Source: Gemmataceae bacterium (GTDB taxonomy: Bacteria > Planctomycetota > Planctomycetia > Gemmatales > Gemmataceae). From it: 50,461 bases of DNA. Positions 32,407 to 39,623 of the stretch are shown here, in pieces. Within the stretch, counting starts at the first letter, position 1. Every line of letters begins with the position of its first letter. The stretch spans positions 1-50,461 of the forward strand of contig SHZZ01000026.1 in the NCBI GenBank assembly GCA_009692005.1. Reading direction: 5' to 3'. The position numbers were made by a program, and so were the translations under genes. A model generated the notes under the pieces. The model made no database searches. It saw only the letters and a program-made list of their open reading frames with translations, and had not been told where the DNA came from.

Positions 32407-34307
32407 ACCGGCCTGTTTTCTATTGGACCCTTTCAGCGCTGTTGTTCCTTTGGCTTGGTTGGATTTGGTTTTTTCCCAAGGGGGATGCCAGGCTGAAAGG
32501 GTTTGTCAAAAACCGCCCCCCCTATCCCATTGTTTTCACCTCCCGAACGGGAACCTCCAGCTTCATTGCCTCTTCCCCCAAGGCTCCGGGATTTTCTTTT
32601 CCGGGCATCGCTCCCTGGCAGGAAAAAGAAGGCCGCTTGCGCCTCCTGGCCAGGCATGGCGAGGTTATTGAACTCACCTGGGGGAAAAAACTCCCCGATG
32701 GTTCCACCCTCTTGGATGTCATGGGGCCCAACCTCAGCCCCGATGGGAAAGAAATAGTCTTCGCAGGCAGGAAATCGGGCCAGGCCCCCTCGAGGTTCAG
32801 ACTTTTTTCCGTTCACCTCGATGGCAGCAAACTCAGGCAGCTCACCGGATTGGAAGACGACCCGGGATGCGCCGCCTTGCCACCTCTCCGCTTTGATTCG
32901 CAGGGGAACACCCTGGCCGATGCCGAAAGAAAGAAAATCGATTACGACGATGTTGATCCGTTTCTTCTTCCCGGCGGGACCTTGGTATTCGCCTCCAGCC
33001 GCCTGCCCGATCTGGGTGGCGAGTTTGAAAGGCGGGCCACGCAAATCTGGTTCAAGGATCCGGGCGCGCACCCGCGCATGGCCAGCGCTTCAAGAAGCAA
33101 CGACCGCTGGCCTTTTGTTCTCCTTTCCAGAAAAATGATCTTTTCTTCTTGGAGCCATACGAAAGAAGTGCTCAACCCCGAGGGAACGGGATTGGAGATG
33201 TTCAACCCATTAAAGCCCGGATTGACCCAGCCTTGCGACCGCTGGTTTGGCGCGGCCAACACCATCACCTGGGAGCGCTTTGGCTCGGTGGTCAAGGCGC
33301 CCGAAGCGGTCTGGCGGATACGGCCGCTGTCTACGCCGCGTTATGTCTTCATGACCAACCCGGATTCATCTTCCACGGATTGGGATTCACCCGGCGACCT
33401 TTCGGTGGCGCAAGCCGAACCCGGGTTGATCGCCAGTTCTCCCAGTTCCCTGGCCGCCGATTCCCAGCTTCCGAATGCGGGTGAAGCGCGTTTGCATTGG
33501 GCGCCGCGCCTGGTCAACGGGACTCGCTGGACCCTGGCGACGCCCAACCCCTGCCCACCCAACCAGGTTCTCCTCAGCGCTGGGCCGCAGGGATCTTTGA
33601 AATCTCCGGGAAGTTTTGGCATTTACCTCTGGCCGCAAGAGGGCTGGCTGGGGGACAACCCCAATGGCGAGTTTCCCGGCCAGCCGCTGGCCTTGTTCGA
33701 CGACCCGGATTTCGCCGATGCTGAACCGGTGGCTGTTTACCCCCGCGCCATTCCTGTAGGGATATTGCAGGCGCCTAGCAGCCCGGCCAAGCCCCCGCCG
33801 GTGGAACTGGCCAACGGCCAATTGGCGCTCGGCCCCGTTGGACTGGTGCAGAACCAGGGCTTGTACTTTCATGAAATGGACAAGCTGCCGGGGCAAAAAA
33901 CCGAGAAAAACGATGGCCCGGTGTTTGTCCCCTTCCCTACAGGGTCGATAAAAAAAATCGCCTTTTACACTTCCGGCCGCGACCGCTTCGACGACGAAAC
34001 CAAGCCGGTAATTGCTGGAAAGCTGGAATTGCTGAAAATCGCGGAAGTGTTGCCAGGGGACACCACGGGATTTCTCACTTGGCTGCCGACTGGCGACCCG
34101 ACCATGCTGGTTGGCCTGAATGAAAAAGGCAAGGTGGTCCAAGTCACGGGGCCCGGTTCAGACAAGCAGGGTCGGCGGGCGCGCTTCTACGCCTTTGCCG
34201 GCGACCATGTCAGCGGGGTCAGGCCACAGGGCTACCATTTCTGTTCCGGCTGCCACGCGGGGCACAGCTTCAATGGTGATTACGATTTCGCTGAATCTCG
34301 CCGATGA
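32403..34307 (+). CDS. Membrane-anchored propeller protein with C-terminal CxxCH heme motif
   Basis: A 634-residue protein starting with GTG at 32403, overlapping the lipoprotein stop by four bases. Residues 5-24 (VFYWTLSALLFLWLGWIWFF) form an uncleaved-looking membrane anchor. The body has WD40/PD40 TolB-like features (LSPDGKEIVFAGRKSGQAPSRFRLFSVHLDGS, LLPGGTLVFASSRLPD). The end carries GYHFCSGCHAGHSF, a CxxCH covalent heme c motif, about 20 residues from the C-terminus. This layout recalls planctomycete proteins annotated by likeness to the hydrazine synthase alpha subunit; that is my inference and does not imply anammox. A role in periplasmic electron transfer is possible. Confidence 0.82.
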   Translation: MNRPVFYWTLSALLFLWLGWIWFFPKGDARLKGFVKNRPPYPIVFTSRTGTSSFIASSPKAPGFSFPGIAPWQEKEGRLRLLARHGEVIELTWGKKLPDGSTLLDVMGPNLSPDGKEIVFAGRKSGQAPSRFRLFSVHLDGSKLRQLTGLEDDPGCAALPPLRFDSQGNTLADAERKKIDYDDVDPFLLPGGTLVFASSRLPDLGGEFERRATQIWFKDPGAHPRMASASRSNDRWPFVLLSRKMIFSSWSHTKEVLNPEGTGLEMFNPLKPGLTQPCDRWFGAANTITWERFGSVVKAPEAVWRIRPLSTPRYVFMTNPDSSSTDWDSPGDLSVAQAEPGLIASSPSSLAADSQLPNAGEARLHWAPRLVNGTRWTLATPNPCPPNQVLLSAGPQGSLKSPGSFGIYLWPQEGWLGDNPNGEFPGQPLALFDDPDFADAEPVAVYPRAIPVGILQAPSSPAKPPPVELANGQLALGPVGLVQNQGLYFHEMDKLPGQKTEKNDGPVFVPFPTGSIKKIAFYTSGRDRFDDETKPVIAGKLELLKIAEVLPGDTTGFLTWLPTGDPTMLVGLNEKGKVVQVTGPGSDKQGRRARFYAFAGDHVSGVRPQGYHFCSGCHAGHSFNGDYDFAESRR

Positions 34308-34348
34308 TTGGTAAATTCATGGGCGGCAGGGTGTCATGCGGACCCGGG

Positions 34349-34384
34349 GAGGCAAGGTTCCAGCCTGGCAGAATAAAAGGCCGC
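34349..34384. repeat. Partial copy of the dispersed intergenic repeat
   Basis: CCAGCCTGGCAGA (34360-34372) matches the repeat core exactly, and AAAGGCCGCG further on resembles its TTGGCCGCG. The flanks have decayed. Confidence 0.45.
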
Positions 34385-34480
34385 GCATTTTTAAGACCTC
34401 CTTGGTAATTGCTGATTTGCCCTCAAACTGTTAAAATTCAACCAAGAGTCTTGTTGATAGTCAAACGAAGCCAAGGTGCC

Positions 34481-35548
34481 ATGCGCGATCCTTTTTCCTG
34501 GTCGATTCCCCTGGGTCGGTTGTTTGGGATCCTGATAAAAATCCACTTCCTGTTTCCCCTGGTGATCCTCGGGTTGGCGCTGCGCTTTGGAACGGCCAAC
34601 CCGCCCTATCTGGTGGGAACCTGGATCGATTTCCTGCAGCTTTCCGGCTGGCTGTTTTTGTCGGTGTTGCTCCATGAATTGGGCCATTGCTGGGGCGCGC
34701 GCAAAATGGATGGGGAGGCGCACGAAATCCTTCTCTGGCCGCTGGGTGGATTGGCCAGTTTGGAACTGCCGCACCGGGCCAGAGCCCACTTTGTCACGGC
34801 CGCCGCTGGCCCCGCCGTCAATTTCATCCTTTGCCTTTTTTGCCTGGCCGGGCTGGCAATCCTCGACAAGCACTTTCAACCCCCGTGGAACCCGTTTTGG
34901 TATCCCTTCCGCATTGATGAAACTGCAGCGATTGAAATAACCGCCTGGAATGGGGAAAGCTATTTGACCACCAACTGGGGCGTCATCGCCCTGGCGCGGA
35001 TTTTTTATGTCAACTGGACCCTCTTCCTTTTCAATGTGCTGCTGATCGGGTATCCGCTCGATGGCGGGCAAATGCTGCGCGCCTACCTCTGGCCGCGCCT
35101 CGGTTACAAACAGGCCACACTTTTCGTGGTTTACACCGGCTATTTTTGCATGGCTGCCATGGCCCTTTGGGGAATCATGGGCAACGAGATCCTTCTTCTT
35201 TGTCTGGCGGTCTTCCTTTATGTTTCCTGTAAATCCCAGGCGCTGCTGCTGGAAAACCCGGACGAGCAAGGCGAGTTTGGCTATGATTTCTCCCATGGGT
35301 ACACCAGTTTGGAAAGGGATTTGGACGAGCCCGAGGATGCCCCGGTGGGGAAGAAAACAGGCTGGTGGGAGAGCTGGAAACAGGCGCGCGCCATCAAGCG
35401 CATGCAAAAGGAAATGGCCCGGCATGAGGCCGAGGAAAAGCGCATGGACGGCCTGTTGGAAAAACTGCACCGAGATGGCAAGGACGCGCTCACCGAGGAT
35501 GAAAATCTTTTCATGAGACGCTTCAGCAAAGACCGCAAACGCAATTAA
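34481..35548 (+). CDS. Site-2-type (M50) membrane metalloprotease
   Basis: A 355-residue membrane protein. I start at the ATG at 34481 (MRDPFSWSIPLGRLFGILIKIHF), with AAGG upstream. The zinc motif HELGH lies in SVLLHELGHCWGARKMDG, and LLIGYPLDGGQMLRAYLWP supplies the second conserved motif (DG of the NPDG type), so both halves of the active site are present. Several hydrophobic segments surround them, as in SpoIVFB-type proteases. The C-terminal ~110 residues are soluble, with a Lys/Glu-rich helix and DGLLEKLHRDGKDALTEDE, which recalls a domain found at the C-terminus of some bacterial rhomboids. It may cleave a membrane-bound regulator; no sigma or anti-sigma gene is adjacent. Confidence 0.9.
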   Translation: MRDPFSWSIPLGRLFGILIKIHFLFPLVILGLALRFGTANPPYLVGTWIDFLQLSGWLFLSVLLHELGHCWGARKMDGEAHEILLWPLGGLASLELPHRARAHFVTAAAGPAVNFILCLFCLAGLAILDKHFQPPWNPFWYPFRIDETAAIEITAWNGESYLTTNWGVIALARIFYVNWTLFLFNVLLIGYPLDGGQMLRAYLWPRLGYKQATLFVVYTGYFCMAAMALWGIMGNEILLLCLAVFLYVSCKSQALLLENPDEQGEFGYDFSHGYTSLERDLDEPEDAPVGKKTGWWESWKQARAIKRMQKEMARHEAEEKRMDGLLEKLHRDGKDALTEDENLFMRRFSKDRKRN

Positions 35549-35605
35549 CCCTAATAGGAGCCTGGAGACCGGGCGAAACCGCTTGCCTGCTTCCAATCGT
35601 TACTC

Positions 35606-36940
35606 ATGGCAGATTTGATCCAGCCTCGTACTTTGAAGGGCTTTCGCGATTATCCCCCGGCGCTGATGATTCCTCGCGAGGCGATTTTACAAACGGCCCG
35701 CCAGGTTTACCGCTCTTACGGTTTTGCACCCATCGACACACCCGCTTTGGAATACACGGAAATCCTGCTCGGCAAGGGCGGCGAGGAATCGGACAAGATT
35801 ATCTACCGGTTCAAGGATCACGGCGACCGCGATGTCGCCCTGCGCTTCGATCTTACCGTCCCCTTTGCACGCTTTGCCGCGCAACATGTTCCCGCCCTGG
35901 GCACTCCCTTCAAGCGCTACCACATGGGGCCGGTCTGGCGCGGCGAGAACACCGCCCACGGCCGCTTCAGAGAATTCTGGCAATGCGACTTCGACACCAT
36001 CGGCACCACCGCCAACGCCGCCGATGTGGAATCCACCCTGGTCATCCACGATCTCTTTCAAGCCATCGGCTTTGATCGCTTCGAGATCCGCTTGAACAAC
36101 CGCCTGATTCTCACCGGGCTTTTGGAACATCTTGGCCTGGGGGATAAGGCATCGGCCATCTTGCGCTGCATCGACAAGCTGCCCAAGGCCGGCCACGAAG
36201 CCGTGCTTGAGGAAATGATTTCCCTCCACATCCCCGCTGCCGGAGCCAGGCAGGTTCTGCAACTCGCCTCGCGAAAAGGAGAGAACCGCGAGATTCTCGA
36301 CTTGGTCGAAGGGGAATTTGGCGCCAATGCCAAGGTGCAGGAAGGCTGCCGGAGGATGAAGGAACTTTTCGCCATCGCCCTCGAGGCCGGCATTGCCCCG
36401 GAGCGCCTGCGCCTGGATCTGGCCATCGCCCGGGGGCTCGATTACTACACCGGCGTCATCTTCGAAACTTTCCTCCTCGATTTGCCTGGGATCGGCAGCG
36501 TCTGCTCCGGCGGGCGCTACGACAACCTGGCCGGCCTCTACACGAAAACGCCCTTGCCTGGGGTCGGCGCTTCCCTTGGCCTCGACCGGCTCCTGGCCGC
36601 CATGGAGGAGTTGAAAATGCTGCCAGGGGCAGCCTCGACGGCGCAGGTCTTCATGGTGCGCTTCCCCGGGGTCCCCGCCGGGAAGTATGAATCCTGGTGC
36701 AGGCAGCTTCGCCTGGCCGAGGTGGCAGTGGAGCTTTTCCCGGAAGAGAAAAAAATCGGTCAGCAGTTGCAGTACGCGGAAAAACGCGGCTTTCGTTTCG
36801 CCATCATTGCAGGGCCCGACGACTTCGCCCTGGCACAGTTCAAGATCAAGGAGCTGGCCACGCGCACCGAAACTGTAATCGAGGCCGGCATGCTTTTGGC
36901 CAAAATGCGCCAGTTCACTGGAATAAAGTATCCGGAGTGA
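35606..36940 (+). CDS. hisS: Histidyl-tRNA synthetase
   Basis: A 444-residue class II aminoacyl-tRNA synthetase that charges tRNA-His. The N-terminus PRTLKGFRDYPP, motif 2 in FKRYHMGPVWRGENTAHGRFREF, the histidine-specific LDYYTGVIFE, and motif 3 in GGRYDNLAGLYTKTPLPGVGASLGLDRLL are all present, followed by an anticodon-binding domain (QVFMVRFPG to VIEAGMLLAKMRQF). Its length is in the usual range. The start ATG at 35606 has no strong ribosome site, only a purine-poor leader. It is followed 33 bases later by a HYE-motif gene in the same direction. Confidence 0.96.
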   Translation: MADLIQPRTLKGFRDYPPALMIPREAILQTARQVYRSYGFAPIDTPALEYTEILLGKGGEESDKIIYRFKDHGDRDVALRFDLTVPFARFAAQHVPALGTPFKRYHMGPVWRGENTAHGRFREFWQCDFDTIGTTANAADVESTLVIHDLFQAIGFDRFEIRLNNRLILTGLLEHLGLGDKASAILRCIDKLPKAGHEAVLEEMISLHIPAAGARQVLQLASRKGENREILDLVEGEFGANAKVQEGCRRMKELFAIALEAGIAPERLRLDLAIARGLDYYTGVIFETFLLDLPGIGSVCSGGRYDNLAGLYTKTPLPGVGASLGLDRLLAAMEELKMLPGAASTAQVFMVRFPGVPAGKYESWCRQLRLAEVAVELFPEEKKIGQQLQYAEKRGFRFAIIAGPDDFALAQFKIKELATRTETVIEAGMLLAKMRQFTGIKYPE

Positions 36941-36973
36941 TAATCTCCACTTCCCACGGTCTGGGAGGAACGC

Positions 36974-37534
36974 ATGGATCGCTCGAATCACTACGAGAAA
37001 TCGTTCGAGGCTTATTTGCTCCATCACAAGATTTGCCATGTTGGCGTTGATGAACAGCGCCGGTCGGCGCTGGGCGGCCAGCCGGTGAAGAGCCTCGATT
37101 TCATCCTTTACTGTGACCAGGGCGCCCGCTTTGTCGTGGATATCAAGGGAAGGAAATTCCCTTCCGGCCCCAGTGACAAGCCGCGCCGTGTCTGGGAGCG
37201 CTGGGCCACGCAGGAGGACATCGAGGGGCTCGACCTTTGGGCTGAAATGTCCGGCCCCGGGTACCAAGGGTTGCTCGTTTTCCTTTACGACCTCGACGAT
37301 TCCGTGGCCCTGCCCGAGGACACCGAGGACTTATGGTCCTTTCAAGGCAAACGCTATCTGGTGCGGGCCCTGCGCTGCGCTGACTACAGAAAGCATTTGA
37401 AAATCCGCAGCCCAAGCTGGGGGACGGTTGATATTCCCAACTCGGCGTTCAAGGAACTGGTGCGGCCACTGAGGCATTTCACCCATGGGGCGCCAGAGCA
37501 GCCCGATTTCGATGACCCCTGGTGGGAGTCTTGA
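36974..37534 (+). CDS. HYE-motif (HYExxFE) nuclease-like protein
   Basis: A 186-residue cytoplasmic protein. It opens NHYEKSFEAYLLHHKICHVGVDEQRRS, matching a planctomycete family I remember as HYExAFE. The glutamates here, then LDFILYCDQG and FVVDIKGRKFP, give an E...D...D-x-K arrangement like the PD-(D/E)XK restriction-endonuclease fold; a nuclease role is my inference. The rest is compact, with GLLVFLYDLDDS and a C-terminal FDDPWWES. It lies 33 bases after hisS, and its TGA overlaps the ATG of the next gene by one base. Confidence 0.78.
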   Translation: MDRSNHYEKSFEAYLLHHKICHVGVDEQRRSALGGQPVKSLDFILYCDQGARFVVDIKGRKFPSGPSDKPRRVWERWATQEDIEGLDLWAEMSGPGYQGLLVFLYDLDDSVALPEDTEDLWSFQGKRYLVRALRCADYRKHLKIRSPSWGTVDIPNSAFKELVRPLRHFTHGAPEQPDFDDPWWES

Positions 37535-38322
37535 TGCGGCTAACAGCGGGAATTCGGCTGGATTGCCTTGGTCTGCCTTTTCGCAAGGCCATCACCCGGG
37601 CCGGGCGGCTGGGCGCTCGGGCGGTGCAGTTCAACTCTGCCGGAGAACTCTCCCCGGAAAAGCTGTCCGAAACCGGCCGCAGGGAATTGCTTCATCTGTT
37701 GCACTCGGAAAACCTGCACCTGGCCGCGCTTCACTGCCCCTTGCGCCAGGGGCTCGAAACCCCGGTTGACCAGGAGCCGCGGCTGGCCAAAATTCTCAAG
37801 GCCATCGATCTCTCCGCTTCACTTGGCGCCAGGCTGGTTACTCTTCACCCTGGGAAAATTCCCGCTGACACCGATTCCACAGCCACACGCGCCCTGCGAG
37901 AATCTCTTTCCTTCCTGGCGGTGCAAGGCGACCGCCGGGGTGTCCGCATCGGCCTGGTCACTGGGCCCGATAGCGGTCAGGCCCTGGCAGATTTGATTTC
38001 TACTTTTGATACAGGTGCCTTGGGCGCGGTCATCGATCCGGCCGGGTTGCAACTTCATGGATTCGACCTGGAGGGGGCGGTGAAGTCTTTGGTTGGGCGC
38101 GTGCATTTGGTCTGGGCCAGGGAGCTGGCCTCTTCGCACACCCGAGTGATGCGCGAAGTCCCCTTGGGGAGTGGCAGCCTCGATTGGGTGGCGCTACTGG
38201 CCACCTTGCACGAAACTGGCTACCAGGGGCCGCTGCTTCTATCTCGGGAGGAAGGGATTTTCCCACCGGAAGAGTTGGAGGCCAGTTTTCGATTCTTGCA
38301 GTCTTTACTGCCAGCCAGGTAA
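37534..38322 (+). CDS. Sugar-phosphate isomerase/epimerase-like TIM-barrel protein
   Basis: A 262-residue protein starting at ATG 37534, one base inside the upstream stop (TGATG), with GGGAG before it; a GTG at 37522 is less likely. The sequence has the AP-endonuclease-2/xylose-isomerase-like barrel pattern: AVQFNSAGEL, HLAALHCPL, LGARLVTLHPGK, VRIGLVTGPDSG, GAVIDPAGL, RVHLVWARE, and the closing GSLDWVALLATLHETGYQGPLLL. Some expected metal ligands are replaced (Thr/Val where Glu is usual), so it may not be a normal isomerase. Overlap with the HYE gene implies translational coupling. Confidence 0.82.
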   Translation: MRLTAGIRLDCLGLPFRKAITRAGRLGARAVQFNSAGELSPEKLSETGRRELLHLLHSENLHLAALHCPLRQGLETPVDQEPRLAKILKAIDLSASLGARLVTLHPGKIPADTDSTATRALRESLSFLAVQGDRRGVRIGLVTGPDSGQALADLISTFDTGALGAVIDPAGLQLHGFDLEGAVKSLVGRVHLVWARELASSHTRVMREVPLGSGSLDWVALLATLHETGYQGPLLLSREEGIFPPEELEASFRFLQSLLPAR

Positions 38323-38349
38323 GGAAAATTAACCAAGCACGCAAAAGTG

Positions 38350-38392
38350 TTTCTCCCTCTCCACGCTGCGCAGCAGCGTGGAGAGGGAGAAA
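38350..38392. repeat. Perfect 20-bp intergenic hairpin (ccctctcc family)
   Basis: Arms 38350-38369 and 38373-38392 are exact reverse complements around a GCA loop (core CTCCCTCTCCACGCTGC). It lies 27 bases after the TIM-barrel stop. No T-tract follows, so it is not a standard terminator, but it could block transcription or stabilise the transcript's 3' end. Confidence 0.85.
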
Positions 38393-38395
38393 GAA

Positions 38396-38420
38396 TGCCA
38401 GGCGAGCCTGGCGTTCCCAG
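38396..38420 (-). repeat. Partial inverted copy of the dispersed repeat
   Basis: GCCTGGCGTTCCCAG (38406-38420) is the exact reverse complement of the start of copy B (CTGGGAACGCCAGGC), and it sits right next to the 20-bp hairpin. A second CCAGGCGAGCCTGG inverted arm precedes it. Confidence 0.6.
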
Positions 38421-38540
38421 GGAAAAGAAATCAGCCGGGCCAGCGGACGGAAAACTCTCCTGACCCAAGACTTCATTTCCCTTTTATCCCGTCGAGGTTT
38501 ATAACCAATACCTGCCACTCTTGCGGCGCGGGAAATGAAT

Positions 38541-39254
38541 ATGTACCGATCAATTAACTCCGAAGCCGTGGTGATAACCTGCGGGTTGTTGCAAAGCCGC
38601 ATCCAGGAGCGCTTCCCTCAATCCGGTTTGAACCAAATCTGCAAGGAACTGGTAACGGTGGCCAGCGAGGCCAGCGCTCACATTAGCGAGATCCAAAAGC
38701 CGCACTGGCTCATCCGCGCGGGCGTGGCGCTGGCGCTGAGCCTGGGCTTCGTCACGGCCATCCTCCTGTTTCTTTCCTTCCACGGGAATTTTGGCGTCAA
38801 TGATGTCACCGACTTTCTGCAAGGCCTGGAGGCGGCCATCAACCTCGCCATCTTCCTTGGCCTGGCGATTTATTTCCTCATCACGCTGGAAAGGCGGCTC
38901 AAACGCAAAAGCGCTTTTGAATCGCTCCATGAACTGCGCAGCATCGCCCATGTGATTGACATGCACCAGTTGACCAAGGATCCCGGGGGCATCGCCGGGC
39001 AACTGCCAGCAACTGCCTCCTCGCCGGAAAGGAAATTGTCCCGGCAGGAGCTGGCCCGCTACCTCGATTACTGCTCCGAGATGCTGTCGCTCGTCAGCAA
39101 GGTGGCGGCGATGTACGCCCAGGGGCTAAATGATGTGGAGATTCTCTCCACCGTGGACGATATTGAAAGCCTGACCAACGGGCTGGCATCCAAGATCTGG
39201 CAGAAAATCCTGGTAGTGAATCAGCCCGCTCCCCCTGCGACAAGCCCCGGTTGA
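38541..39254 (+). CDS. Two-span membrane protein of unknown function
   Basis: About 237 residues. GGGAA at 38530-38534 sits six bases before the ATG at 38541, so I prefer it to the ATG at 38535. The N-terminal ~60 residues are soluble and helical. Two membrane segments follow (IRAGVALALSLGFVTAILLFL and LEAAINLAIFLGLAIYFLI), separated by a short loop, then a basic patch (ERRLKRKSAF). The C-terminal ~120 residues are helical and Leu-rich (HELRSIAHVIDMHQL, YLDYCSEMLSLVSKVAAMYAQG). I do not recognise the family. It converges with the efflux-operon lipoprotein gene 24 bases away. Confidence 0.78.
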   Translation: MYRSINSEAVVITCGLLQSRIQERFPQSGLNQICKELVTVASEASAHISEIQKPHWLIRAGVALALSLGFVTAILLFLSFHGNFGVNDVTDFLQGLEAAINLAIFLGLAIYFLITLERRLKRKSAFESLHELRSIAHVIDMHQLTKDPGGIAGQLPATASSPERKLSRQELARYLDYCSEMLSLVSKVAAMYAQGLNDVEILSTVDDIESLTNGLASKIWQKILVVNQPAPPATSPG

Positions 39255-39278
39255 CCGGGCCGAGTTCAATTATCGCCT

Positions 39279-39614
39279 TTACTCCTCGGTCGGCGGCGGG
39301 TCCTTGTCATACTTGGCGCGGTAGATGGCAGCGAACTTATCCTTCAGCTTCGGGTTGCAAATGAAGCAGTGCGACTTGGCCCGCTCGTGCTTTTCGCACC
39401 AGTCGCCCAAGTCCTTGCAGGACTTGGCCACTTTGTCGTCGCACATGCTGCACTGGTATTCCGGCACGCCATGCTCGGGGCACCACCAGCCTTCATGTTT
39501 GGCGGTGGATTTCTTTTCCCCTGGCGCGGGCTTTGGCGCCGGGGCGGGTTCCGGCCCGCCACAACCCAGCAGCATCCCCGCCAACAAGGCCAGACCCAAC
39601 ATTTGCCTTTTCAT
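39279..39614 (-). CDS. Cys/His-rich lipoprotein of the efflux operon
   Basis: A 111-residue lipoprotein, last gene of the RND operon, 9 bases after the pump gene, with GGAGG before its ATG. The signal peptide ends in LLGC (acylated Cys18), followed by a Pro/Ala/Lys linker. The mature domain has two copies of the same metal-site pattern: C45-x2-H48-x6-C55-x2-C58 and C73-x2-H76-x6-C83-x2-C86, plus Cys66. Each is preceded by Trp. The pattern resembles the heavy-metal-binding segment of CusB-type adaptors (C-P-M-H ... C-P-x-C) with a shorter spacer. It probably captures metal ions in the periplasm for the efflux system, which is inference. Confidence 0.82.
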   Translation of the reverse strand: MKRQMLGLALLAGMLLGCGGPEPAPAPKPAPGEKKSTAKHEGWWCPEHGVPEYQCSMCDDKVAKSCKDLGDWCEKHERAKSHCFICNPKLKDKFAAIYRAKYDKDPPPTEE

Positions 39615-39623
39615 AAAACCTCC

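Noticed and set aside
35687-37267. A 526-codon open frame on the minus strand across hisS
   Set aside because: hisS carries all class II motifs on the plus strand. The antisense frame crosses two genes and has no recognisable domain.
38323-38540. The 20-bp hairpin as an intrinsic terminator for the TIM-barrel gene
   Set aside because: The stem is strong but is followed by GAATGCC rather than a T-tract, and related hairpins occur elsewhere, so I class it as a repeat.
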